From Dickeya aquatica (GTDB lineage: Bacteria; Pseudomonadota; Gammaproteobacteria; Enterobacterales; Enterobacteriaceae), in assembly GCF_900095885.1 (NCBI RefSeq), contig NZ_LT615367.1, positions 1,488,001-1,552,000 on the forward strand: a DNA stretch of 64,000 nt. Reading direction: 5' to 3'. How positions within the stretch are numbered: the first letter of the stretch is position 1; every line of letters starts with the position of its first letter. This document shows positions 1-19,785 of the stretch, one piece after another. Under the pieces are notes generated by a model. It was given only the letters and a program-made list of their open reading frames with translations, searched no databases and had not been told where the DNA came from. Made by a program: the position numbers and the translations under genes.

Positions 1-9306
<9,306 letters not shown>

Positions 9307-9652
9307 ATGAATTAGTCCCTATTTAATCTGACACATCCTTTTGAAAAATTCAGAGTTACCTGTTTTGATAAAGGTGCAGAAACGTAAATCAAAACAAAAA
9401 GCGGTAACGCTCGTGTTGCATACTAACAATCCCATTATTAAATACAACGTAGGTTTATTAAATATGACGGAATGATTAGGCGGATGTTAGAGAGCTCTCA
9501 TAGAAAAAAAGGGTAATACACATGATTTCAACGCAATACGCTCTGTGATTATGGCGGGGCTGGTGGTGATATGACCTTGAAATTTCAATTCGATATTTGA
9601 TATGGCATCACGTTTGCGAGGAGTGTACTTTTATGACCAAATGAATAATTTT
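9307..9652. other. AT-rich upstream region of the NRPS gene
   Basis: No credible gene is visible. The region must hold the NRPS promoter and 5' leader, but I could not pick out a convincing -35/-10 pair or operator. It ends where the IS256-type terminal repeats begin. Confidence 0.5.
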
Positions 9653-9796
9653 GAGCCTGTCCGTAATTCTGCGTAAATTTACTTGGTGTTTTGTGAGCCT
9701 GTCCATAATTCTGTGTAATTGATACCGTATTAAAGGTGATCGCTCAGGCGGTCACCGAACTCGATAATAAAAGAGCCTGTCCATAATTCTGTGTAA
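9653..9796. repeat. Three tandem copies of an IS256-type element end
   Basis: The terminal string GAGCCTGTCC followed by an ATTCTG core starts at 9653, 9695 and 9773. The copies at 9695 and 9773 are the start of a 78-bp unit that includes the last codons of an IS256-family transposase, so one unit is a tandem partial duplicate of the element end. The copy at 9653 is diverged and only 42 bp long. A weak inverted match (ACAGGCTC) lies at 10759-10766 and could be the opposite end. Confidence 0.7.
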
Positions 9797-9807
9797 CTGC
9801 CACCGTA

Positions 9808-10028
9808 TTAAAGGTGATCGCTCAGGCGGTCACCGAACTCGATAATAAAACGGCTCATCGCCAGCCGCCAGTTCTGGATCGGCATACTCCATTTTTTCGA
9901 GGCCGATTGGATTGCCAGATAAATCACTTTCCGCACTGAGTCATCCGTTGAGAAAACTTTGCGTTTCTTTATCGCCTGACGGATCACGCTGTTGAGCGAC
10001 TCGATGGCATTGGTGGTGTAGATTGACC
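9808..10028 (-). pseudogene. C-terminal remnant of IS256-family (mutator type) transposase
   Basis: Reading leftwards from about 10028, the frame gives TTNAIESLNSVIRQAIKKRK, then WSMPIQNWRLAMSRFIIEFG and a TAA stop at 9808. This is the conserved C-terminal end of IS256/mutator transposases, including the NAIESLNS motif next to the last catalytic residue. Everything N-terminal is missing: the match stops abruptly near 10028 and unrelated DNA follows. The fragment cannot be active. Confidence 0.85.
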
Positions 10029-10165
10029 TGCTCCCTATGACTCAATACACCTGATGTAAGTATGCATTCCGAACTTACGCTGTTCGCTCAAAGCTGCCTG
10101 TCAATTCTTTATTGCTTAAAAAATAGGCTTAACGTGGAATGATTTCCGTTTTCCAAGCGAACCCC

Positions 10166-10187
10166 AAAAAGAGGGGCAAAGCCCCTC
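10166..10187 (-). terminator. Rho-independent terminator
   Basis: A 7-bp GC stem (GAGGGGC, AAA loop, GCCCCTC) is followed on the minus strand by TTTTT. It lies directly after the stop codon of the small minus-strand gene at 10195 and fits as its terminator. Confidence 0.75.
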
Positions 10188-10194
10188 CTGATGT

Positions 10195-10505
10195 TTACAA
10201 AAATGAGTGAATTGTGGACAACTGAAATAATTGCTCTTCAGAGACAATTTCAACTAAGACGTCTTCTGGTAGGTAATCACGAGAATCTGGTTCTACTTTC
10301 CAGGCCTCGTCTCTGATGTCCCATTGAAATTCTGACTCATCCCAGTCAGCCAACACGCGGTGGTCCCAGTCAACAATGGCATAGTAGTAACCCACACCAT
10401 AATTACCAACCCAGAATCGGGTTATCCAGAGACGACGATGCCCTAAAGCACGTAAAAAAATCACAGCACTTGCTGCGGTTTCAAAACTTATTTTTTATTT
10501 TTCAT
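10195..10505 (-). pseudogene. Small acidic, Trp/Tyr-rich protein, start region disrupted by one base
   Basis: I do not recognise the family. The uninterrupted frame begins at a GTG (10464) and gives 89 residues rich in D, E, W and Y (for example VDWDHRVLADWDESEFQWD). A better start exists upstream: the ATG at 10505 has AAGGA nine bases before it, but runs into a stop after MKNKK because the A-run there is six long. One extra A would join it in frame as MKNKKISFETAASAVIFLRA, giving 103 residues. Either the gene is freshly broken, or the base is missing from the assembly, or the GTG is used. Small acidic aromatic proteins alone in islands are often orphan immunity proteins of polymorphic toxins; that is inference only. 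Confidence 0.5.
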
Positions 10506-10815
10506 ATAGTTATATCCTTATATTGTTTACATATTCATATCAGACATCCTGTCGTGATGTGAGCCACTTTAAGAAGGTAAGGACAGGGAAGCGAAAGCGC
10601 CTAGTCCGAACCGACTCTAAGGTGACCACTTATAGCATGGCATAAAAAAGTATTTATTTTCAGTTATTTAGGATGTTTTTATTCTAATATCTGGGTATTC
10701 AATATGCTGATAGTTCAAATGGGAGATGTTTCTCTTCCGAACGATAGACGAACTTGAACAGGCTCCCATCAACCACGATTAAAGGCATGCCTGTTTAACA
10801 GAATAGAAAGAAACG
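10506..10815. other. Intergenic stretch with a GAAA-tetraloop hairpin
   Basis: No gene found. At 10581-10607 the sequence can fold as GGAC-AGG, then GC-GAAA-GC, then CCT-A-GTCC, a compact hairpin with a GNRA-type loop. A possible right end of the IS256-type element (ACAGGCTC) lies at 10759-10766. The function of either is unknown. Confidence 0.35.
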
Positions 10816-11130
10816 TCAGAACCCGTCGATGAGGAAGTCTATTGCAGCCTTTACTTGAGTACGGTACTGCGACGCATCACAAAACACCGCCCCCAGCGCC
10901 TGCACAGGAATACTTGCCAGTTCGTGCGTCATTACGGCGTATTCTTTACCGTCCGTCAGCCTGACGACGGGGACAAGGCGATCCGGTCGGCGGCCTGCTG
11001 GGTACTTTTCAACAGGGAGCAACGGGATCACTATCCGGCGATTCAACTGTCCAATAATATCGCTCGTGACATCAAGCAACAGCGGGTAAACGGCGCTTTT
11101 CCCGGTATTACCGTATACGGTGAATTGCAT
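10816..11130 (-). CDS. ccdB: CcdB-type toxin (DNA gyrase poison)
   Basis: The product is 104 residues, the usual CcdB length. It starts MQFTVYGNTGK and contains LLLDVTSDII, RRIVIPLLP, LVPVVRLTDGKEY and MTHELASIPV, in the same order as in the F-plasmid toxin; it ends in an IDFLIDGF segment corresponding to the C-terminal residues that contact gyrase. CcdB traps the gyrase-DNA cleavage complex and is neutralised by CcdA. The gene begins two bases after the ccdA stop codon, so translation is probably coupled. Chromosomal ccd pairs are common in islands; here it sits between IS remnants. Confidence 0.93.
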   Translation of the reverse strand: MQFTVYGNTGKSAVYPLLLDVTSDIIGQLNRRIVIPLLPVEKYPAGRRPDRLVPVVRLTDGKEYAVMTHELASIPVQALGAVFCDASQYRTQVKAAIDFLIDGF

Positions 11131-11132
11131 GG

Positions 11133-11369
11133 TTAAAACGTCCTGTATTCATCACTGAAACAGCCGTGTTCATCATGAAAACGATTTAATGCGTCGATGG
11201 CCTCCCTGTTCTCTTCCTGCCATTTTTTCGCTTCATGACGGCGAAGCTCTGCATCCAGAGCGGCTGTCAGGGTAGCACTCAGGTTAATGCCCGCTTCACG
11301 CGCCCGGAGCAGTAAGGCACGCTCGACCGTCATGGTCACGCTCTGCGTGTTACGTTGTTTCGCGGTCAT
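11133..11369 (-). CDS. ccdA: CcdA-type antitoxin
   Basis: The 78-residue protein has an N-terminal ribbon-helix-helix segment (SVTMTVERALLLRAREAGIN) for DNA binding and toxin-operon repression. Its C-terminal tail, WQEENREAIDALNRFHDEHG, is the disordered part that wraps CcdB. The start at 11369 has AGGAGAG seven bases upstream. Antitoxin-before-toxin order and a two-base gap to ccdB are typical. The neighbouring palindrome at 11394-11411 is a likely binding site for autoregulation. Confidence 0.93.
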   Translation of the reverse strand: MTAKQRNTQSVTMTVERALLLRAREAGINLSATLTAALDAELRRHEAKKWQEENREAIDALNRFHDEHGCFSDEYRTF

Positions 11370-11393
11370 GATTGCTCTCCTGCATGAGATACG

Positions 11394-11425
11394 TGTGCAT
11401 TACACGGCACAATACACTTATCATA
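11394..11425 (-). promoter_or_regulatory. Possible ccdAB promoter and operator
   Basis: On the minus strand a TATGAT -10-like hexamer (11420-11425) lies about 50 bp before ccdA. It is followed by an imperfect dyad with arms TGTGC and GCACA (11394-11411). The position between promoter and ccdA fits a CcdA-CcdB autorepression site; assignment is by position only. Confidence 0.4.
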
Positions 11426-11729
11426 ACACCAAAAATAGGCCCAGCTACCGTTGCCGTCCTGCAAACGTCACCGTCAGCCTTCATATCTGAGCCGTCGTTT
11501 ACAGCAATCACCGGTGTACAAATGCCGTTTGCAGGATGCCCGGAAAATTCTCAGGGAAATTGAAAATGCCCTCACCCAGCCGGCCCTGATATCAAGTTAA
11601 CGCCGCCTTCCTTTGCGGCGTCTTGTGCTTCAACTCACACGGTAATCGTCAAGATAGTTGGTACTCCCGGTTGATTCAGGCTGCCTGTTTTTTCCGTTCC
11701 AGATTCAGCATGACTGCGCCTGTTGGCCG
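11426..11729. other. Island filler with a stop-bounded gene fragment
   Basis: On the plus strand a frame without a start codon runs from 11439 to a TAA at 11598-11600 and ends ARKILREIENALTQPAL, which looks like the C-terminus of a real basic protein of unknown family. A small hairpin (ACGCCGC/GCGGCGT, 11600-11621) follows and could be its old terminator. The rest is probably the outer end of the decayed IS3-type element. Confidence 0.3.
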
Positions 11730-12710
11730 CTAGTTCCTCGTCCTGCCAGACCAGCGTTCTGGCCGTTGCGCTTTTGCCTTTTGGTACACCTCATCCCGAT
11801 TTTTCAGCAACACACCGTCTTCTCTACGATGTCGCTGACCCGGCGTCACATACCTGATACCGCTATGTCTATGCGTTTCGTTATACCACTGGGCAAAACC
11901 CTCTACCCATTCACGCGCCTCATCCAATGTTCCGAACCCCGATGACGGCCACTGCGGGACATATTTCAGCGTTCTGAACAGCGATTCCACATAAGCGTTG
12001 TCGTTACTGACTCTCGGACGGCTGTGAGAGGGCGTTATGGCCAGCTCGTGTAGCTTCATTTGCAACGTCTGTGATTTCATCGCCGCACCGTTGTCCGCAT
12101 GCAGTACCGGTGGGTTTTGCCAGCATCCTTCCCGAAGCACCGTGCGTTGTATCAGGGCTGCCGCCTGCTCACCACTTTCAGTTTCATGCACTTCATATCC
12201 CACGATTTTTCGGCTGTAGAGGTCTTCCACCAGATACAGGTAAAACCAGCGCCCCTTTACGGTTGACGGAACCCATGTAATGTCCCATGTCCACACCTCA
12301 TTCGGCCCGCCTGCCTGCCAGCTCGTTGCCGGGGTGACTTTCTGCGCTGCCCGTTGCCGTCCCCGGCGATGCACCTCTCCATGGCGACGCAGTACCCGGT
12401 AAAAGGTTGACTCGCTTGCCAGATAAATCCCCTTATCGCCGCCGCCTCCGCCAGCGCCTTTTCCTTACGAACCAGTTCGCGTTTTAGTTGCTTAACTTCT
12501 TTCTGGCTTTGTTTGAGCGCCGCTTTGTCATTGGGCGAAGACACCTGCAAAAAGCCTTGTTTCCACTGACTAACTTGTTCAGGATAAAGCCCTTTTTTAC
12601 GGCAGTATTGCGCGAGTTCAGTTTCACTGAATGTGGCGGTTTCGATAATCACAGCCAGCCGGGCTTCGGCTGACTGTAAGTATCCCTGTAAAAAGAACCA
12701 TTCATTTTTA
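11730..12710 (-). pseudogene. Decayed IS3-family transposase (orfA and orfB fragments)
   Basis: The minus strand holds two pieces. From about 12710 to 12430 there is a helix-turn-helix part (CRKKGLYPEQVSQWKQGFL, then a KQLKRELVRKEKALAEAAA coiled coil) without its own N-terminus. From about 12440 to 11730 there is the integrase core, with WTWDITWVPSTVKGRWFYLY (first D), VLHADNGAAM (second D) and a final E region, NAYVESLFRTLKY. The two pieces meet at AEAAA / DKGIYLASESTFYRVLRRHG in different frames, and the linker expected between them in full transposases is missing, so an internal deletion as well as a frameshift has occurred. The element cannot make a complete transposase. Confidence 0.8.
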
Positions 12711-12732
12711 GAGATCTTCCGACATACTGATT

Positions 12733-13020
12733 ATGTCCCTTGAGGAGATCGCCACGCGTAAAGCCCGATTCACCGAACACCAGATCATTGCCGTTCTGAA
12801 GTCCGTTGAAGCCGGACGTACCGTTAAGGATGTCTGCCGCGAAGCGGCAATATCCGAAGCCTCGTACTACAACTGGAAAGCGAAATTTGGCGGTATGGAA
12901 GCCTCTGATATCAAAAAGATGAAAGATCTTGAGGATGAAAATCGCCGACTGAAACAGATGTTTGCCGATCTCAGTCTGGAGTGCCGGGCACTCAAAGACG
13001 TCATTGAAAAAAAACTTTAA
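12733..13020 (+). CDS. IS3-family transposase OrfA
   Basis: The product contains RKARFTEHQIIAVLKSVEAG and the helix-turn-helix TVKDVCREAAISEASYYNWK, followed by a leucine-rich coiled coil, typical of OrfA of the IS51/IS407-like groups. Relatives usually begin at M-R-K-A-R-F. At that spot a ribosome site (GAGGAG) precedes ACG rather than ATG (ACG CGT AAA), so the normal start appears mutated. The only upstream ATG in frame is at 12733 and lacks a convincing ribosome site. The gene ends in a run of eight A, the usual slippery site for -1 frameshifting into OrfB. Confidence 0.85.
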   Translation: MSLEEIATRKARFTEHQIIAVLKSVEAGRTVKDVCREAAISEASYYNWKAKFGGMEASDIKKMKDLEDENRRLKQMFADLSLECRALKDVIEKKL

Positions 13021-13052
13021 AACCCGCGATAAAGCGTGAGCTCGTCAGTTAT

Positions 13053-13865
13053 TTGACCGTGAAGTTTACGATGAGCATACGCCAGGCATGCAGGATATTA
13101 TCGCTGAGCAGGACGGTGTATTTTTATCAGCCTGACACACAACGTGATGAACCGGTGATTCAGGCACTGACTGACATGGCGGAGCGCTATCCGCGATATG
13201 GATTTAAAAAGCTTTTTCAGGTACTTCGCAGGCAGGGCAATATCTGGAACCATAAAAGAGTTCACCGGATTTACTGTCTGCTGAAACTGAATTTTCGCCG
13301 TAAGGGAAAACAGCGTTTGCCTGTGCGCAATCCAGCTCCGCTGGCGACGCCGGAGGCACTTAATCAGAGCGGGTCGATAGATTTTATGCATGATGCACTG
13401 GTCTGTGGCAGACGCTTTCGGACTTTCAATGTGGTGGATGACTTTAACCGCGAGGCTCTCGCAGTAGAAATCGATTTGAATATCCCGGCACAGCGGGTGG
13501 TCAGAGTACTGGACAGGCTCGTGGCAAACCGTGGTTATCCGTTGAAACTAAGAATGGACAATGGCCCGGAGCTAATCTCGCTGACGTTGGCTCAGTGGGC
13601 TGAAGAGCATGGCGTCATGCTGGAATTTATTAAGCCGGGTAAACCGACACAGAATGCGTTTATTGAACGATTTAACCGAGCATATCGCACGGAAGTATTG
13701 GATTTTTACCTGTTCAGAACATTGAATGAAGCACGGGAAATCACGGCGCGCTGGCTGAATGAATGTAACAGCGAACGCCCACATGAATCCCTGAATAACC
13801 TGACGCCGGAAGAATACCGGCTGATGGCTGAAAATCAGGAAGCCTCAAAAAGTACGTGGAACTAA
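13053..13865 (+). CDS. IS3-family transposase OrfB (DDE integrase)
   Basis: The catalytic core is visible: SGSIDFMHDALVCGRRFRT (first Asp), LRMDNGPELIS (second Asp) and PTQNAFIERFNRAYRTEV (Glu), with the usual C-terminal LNECNSERPHESLNNLTPEE. The N-terminal MSIRQACRILSLSRTVYFY part is the expected helix-turn-helix. The protein is normally made as an OrfAB fusion by -1 slippage on the A-run at the end of orfA (about 13009-13018). The reading frame is intact, so a functional transposase is possible if OrfA is translated. Confidence 0.9.
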   Translation: MTVKFTMSIRQACRILSLSRTVYFYQPDTQRDEPVIQALTDMAERYPRYGFKKLFQVLRRQGNIWNHKRVHRIYCLLKLNFRRKGKQRLPVRNPAPLATPEALNQSGSIDFMHDALVCGRRFRTFNVVDDFNREALAVEIDLNIPAQRVVRVLDRLVANRGYPLKLRMDNGPELISLTLAQWAEEHGVMLEFIKPGKPTQNAFIERFNRAYRTEVLDFYLFRTLNEAREITARWLNECNSERPHESLNNLTPEEYRLMAENQEASKSTWN

Positions 13866-13876
13866 AATGGGTACAC

Positions 13877-14764
13877 TTACACCTGACGGCACAAGGGAAC
13901 ATAATGCTTTCTGCGCATTTTAGCCCCACGGCCTGAATGTTTGATCCCTTCAATGGCTTCACGCTGTTCAGGGATAACCCATAAGGCACTGTTAAAATCG
14001 ATCTCTGACCATCGGGCAAAGCGGAGTTCACTGGAGCGCACAAAAATCAGCAGAGTGAGTTTCATCGCCAGCAGGGTCAGCCTGCTACGCCCCTGATAGC
14101 CTTCAATGCGTTCCAGTAGGGCGGGTATCTCTTCCAGCTCGATAGCAGGGCGGTGCTCTGTCTGTGGTTTCTGAACCGCACCTTCCAAATCATAGGCAGG
14201 GTTAAAGCGGATCATCTTTTGCTGGACGGCATAACGCATAATGGCAGTAGCGTACTGTTTCACCCGCATAGCGATTTCCAGATAACCCAGCTTCTCTATC
14301 TTTTTGATGGGAACCAGCAGATCGCCTGTATCCAGTTCAGCAATGTCCTTGTTACCGATGTCAGGAAACAGATAGGTTTCAATACGGGTCCAGACAGAAC
14401 GCTGATAATCTTCTGACCATGTGGTTTTGGTGGAAAACCAGCTTTTGGCTACCGTTTTGAACGCGCGAGTGTTGTTACGCTTTTCCTGAACGATTTTGTT
14501 GTCAGCTTGTTTTTTAGCGCTCGGGTCAATACCAGCCGCTAACAGCTTTTTTGCGTCGTCGCGTCGTTGTCTGGCATCTGCCAGTGAAACAGCCGGGTAG
14601 ACGCCAATGGAAAACACCTTCTGTTTCCCTTCGAAGCGATAACCCAACTGCCAGTATTTTGAACCGCTGGGATGTACCAGCAGGTAGAGGCCGAACCCGT
14701 CAGTGAGCTTCACCACCTTTTCGGATGGTTTGGCATTTTTTACTTTAGTATCAGTAAGTGGCAT
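13877..14764 (-). pseudogene. P4-type tyrosine integrase, C-terminus lost
   Basis: The product starts MPLTDTKVKNAKPSEK and has the P4-integrase N-terminal DUF4102 arm-binding region (GFGLYLLVHPSGSKYWQLGY), the core-binding region and the first catalytic box FVRSSELRFARWSEIDF with the active Arg. It stops at HYVPLCRQV, just where the second box should begin, because the IS3-family element joins there. The His-x-x-Arg and Tyr residues are missing, so the enzyme must be dead. The start is the ATG at 14764. The gene lies 180 bp from the 3' end of a tRNA-Asn gene, the classic position for island integrases, including that of the yersiniabactin island. Confidence 0.9.
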
Positions 14765-14904
14765 GACGGTTCCCTCCGATTGCTGGTAAAAACGAAATCG
14801 AACCCGCTTTACCAGCATTTTTACCAGCAAAGGGGTGTAGCTTCGAGTGTTTTTTAATAGACGTGTGTAGACATGGAGAAGGGGATAACCAATTGATAAA
14901 AAGC

Positions 14905-14938
14905 AAAAAACCAGACGTCAGTAGACATCTGGTTTCTT
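14905..14938 (-). terminator. Terminator of the tRNA-Asn gene
   Basis: A 12-bp stem with one G-T wobble (arms AAACCAGATGTC and GACGTCTGGTTT) is followed on the minus strand by TTTTTT. It lies a few bases after the tRNA 3' end. Confidence 0.85.
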
Positions 14939-14943
14939 TAAAT

Positions 14944-15019
14944 TGGCTCCTCTGACTGGACTCGAACCAGTGACATACGGATTAACAGTCCGCCGTTCTA
15001 CCGACTGAACTACAGAGGA
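14944..15019 (-). tRNA. asnT: tRNA-Asn (anticodon GTT)
   Basis: A 76-nt tRNA with CCA encoded. The acceptor stem pairs TCCTCTG with CAGAGGA, the D-loop has AGTTCAGTCGGTAGAAC, the anticodon loop is CTGTTAATC with GTT at 14984-14986, and the T-arm is CTGGTTCGAGTCCAG. It matches enterobacterial asparagine tRNAs throughout. Its 3' end faces the truncated integrase, so it is probably the attachment site of the island to the left. Which of the several asn tRNA copies this is cannot be told; asnT is a generic label. Confidence 0.96.
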
Positions 15020-15173
15020 ATCGCTTGAACGGGGCGAATAATAGCGGGGGAGGATGGGCATGTCAAAGGTGAAAAACAGATTTTTGGTGCGTTTGGCGAG
15101 CGAGTGTGCAATGTGGCGTTTTTTTCGCATTTTTGCGCTTGAATTAGCCAGTTGTGCCGGGCCCGGTGGCTGA

Positions 15174-15196
15174 ACCGGCAGCGGGAGGCTGCCGGT
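15174..15196 (-). terminator. Hairpin after lacZ
   Basis: Perfect 9-bp arms ACCGGCAGC and GCTGCCGGT lie ten bases after the lacZ stop. No T-run follows, so it is either a weak terminator or an RNA-stabilising hairpin. Confidence 0.5.
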
Positions 15197-15205
15197 CAGC
15201 GGGGG

Positions 15206-18352
<3,147 letters not shown>

Positions 18353-18453
18353 TTAACGGAGCCAGAGTCGCGCGATCGACACAAGAATGAGATTCACGGG
18401 AGATGGCAATAGTATGGGTTGTCTCTGCGGATAACGAAACAGAGAAAATGAAA

Positions 18454-18474
18454 AATTGTTATCCGCTCACAATT
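18454..18474 (-). promoter_or_regulatory. lac operator identical to E. coli O1
   Basis: The 21 bp here are base-for-base the E. coli primary lac operator, in the orientation of lacZ; the inner core is GTGAGCGGATAAC. The site is about 120 bp upstream of the lacZ ATG. The LacI homologue next door keeps the recognition-helix residues of E. coli LacI (YQTVSRV), so binding is expected. A second GCGGATAAC core, with poorer flanks, lies at 18427-18435 between operator and gene. Confidence 0.93.
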
Positions 18475-18480
18475 GCGGTT

Positions 18481-18543
18481 GAGGATCGTCGGTTAGCGCA
18501 ACGGAGTAAAGGAATGGCGCGGCGGAAAGCGGGGCGGATCACA
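18481..18543 (-). promoter_or_regulatory. lac promoter with CRP half-site
   Basis: Reading on the minus strand: TGTGA (18539-18543), 33 bp from its first base to TTTACT (-35, 18505-18510), 18 bp spacer, ATCCTC in the -10 place (18481-18486), 6 bp, then the operator. These distances are exactly those of the E. coli lac promoter. The -35 is good, the -10 is very degenerate, and only the left half of the CRP site is conserved. Confidence 0.6.
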
Positions 18544-18585
18544 AAATCAGCCCCTATGGTTGCTCTGGGCGATAGCGGTGCCGGG

Positions 18586-19692
18586 TTAGCGCTGTAACTG
18601 GCGCGCCAGCGCCATCAGTTGTTGCGCCACCTCGCCGGGAGAGAGCGACGTTGCCTGCCACGCGCCGGTGGTCTGGCGTGCCACCAGCGTGGTTGCCAGT
18701 GTTAATGGCGTCAGCGTTTGCGGGCGTTGCAGGTGTTTGACCAGTCGCTCGACGCTCTCGCGGCCCAGATGGGCAAAATCCTGCCGAATGGTGGTCAGCG
18801 GCGGCTGAAAGTAGGCGCTGTCCTGCGTATCATCAAACCCGATGACGCAGAGGTGCTCGGGAACGCGCAGGCCATGTTCCTGTATTGCCCGCAGCACGCC
18901 GAGCGCCATTTGGTCGTTAGCCACCACGATAGCGCTGGGTTTGTCCGGGCCCGCCAGTAAATGCTGCGCCTGCTGGTAGCCGGAGCGCGCACTCCAGTCG
19001 CCTTCGGCAACGGCGCAGGCGCGTAACTGATGTGCGGCCAGCGCCTGTAACCAGCCGTCGTGACGTAAGCGGGCAGAGACGGCGCTGAGCGGGCCATTTA
19101 ACAGCGCAATGCGCTGGTGCCCGAGCGCCACGAGGTGGTCGATGGCCAGCCGGGTTCCCTGAACGGCATCAAACATAATGCTGGGCAGGGCGGCATCAGG
19201 GTCGGTGTCAAGAAACAGCACCGGGGTGGTGGTACACAATTGCGCGATACGGGCGGCGGCCTCACGTTCCAGCGGCACGTTGATGATGATGCCATCCACC
19301 CGTTGTGACAGCAGCTCGTTGACGGCAAGCTGCGTGTTGGCGAGGTGGGCGTCAGTTGCCTGAGAAGACATACTCTGGCCCACGGGCCGTAACATCGACA
19401 TCACCACATTAAAGCTGTGCTCGCTGGCGGTGGTTTTAATCGCAGCCGCAATCTGCGAGGGCGCATGCAGCGAGAGGTCGGTCGTGGCAAGCCCTATCGT
19501 GGCGGCGTGACGGCGCGCCAGTTGCTGTGCGACGCGATTGGGCACGTAATGCAGTGCCGCCATCGCCTGTTCAACTTTCTCACGCGTGCGCGCGGAGACA
19601 TGCGGGGCCTGATTGAGCACCCGCGATACCGTCTGATAAGACACGCCAGCGTGTTGTGCTACGTCATCAAGCGTGATGGGTTTTGTCTTCAT
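18586..19692 (-). CDS. lacI: Lac repressor
   Basis: The 368-residue LacI-family repressor begins with ITLDDVAQHAGVSYQTVSRV, with Tyr-Gln-Arg in the same recognition-helix positions as in E. coli LacI. The hinge NRVAQQLARR is conserved, as are inducer-pocket segments (LHAPSQI, LVALGHQRIALLNGPLSAVS, VANDQMALG, IGFDDTQDS). The C-terminal LAQQLMALARQLQR resembles the leucine-heptad tetramerisation helix. An insertion of about eight residues is present near residues 105-115. It represses lacZ from the operator at 18454 and is relieved by allolactose-like inducers. It is transcribed in the same direction as lacZ, as in E. coli. Confidence 0.95.
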   Translation of the reverse strand: MKTKPITLDDVAQHAGVSYQTVSRVLNQAPHVSARTREKVEQAMAALHYVPNRVAQQLARRHAATIGLATTDLSLHAPSQIAAAIKTTASEHSFNVVMSMLRPVGQSMSSQATDAHLANTQLAVNELLSQRVDGIIINVPLEREAAARIAQLCTTTPVLFLDTDPDAALPSIMFDAVQGTRLAIDHLVALGHQRIALLNGPLSAVSARLRHDGWLQALAAHQLRACAVAEGDWSARSGYQQAQHLLAGPDKPSAIVVANDQMALGVLRAIQEHGLRVPEHLCVIGFDDTQDSAYFQPPLTTIRQDFAHLGRESVERLVKHLQRPQTLTPLTLATTLVARQTTGAWQATSLSPGEVAQQLMALARQLQR

Positions 19693-19785
19693 GCGGTTCT
19701 GCTTCCGGGCTTTCTGTCTGGGTCATCTGGCAGCATCATAACCCATGCCGGGAAGCATACCCATAGCGCTGACGGCGCAGCCACA

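Larger units (their letters stand above)
12711..13881 (+). mobile_element. IS3-family insertion sequence, nearly complete
   Basis: Contains orfA (12733-13020) and orfB (to 13865). The right boundary falls at about 13881, where a minus-strand copy of the integrase is interrupted; the terminal sequence there reads TGTAAGTGTACCC inward. I could not find a matching inverted repeat at the left, where the element abuts the older IS3 remnant, so the left end may be lost. The boundaries are approximate. Confidence 0.7.
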
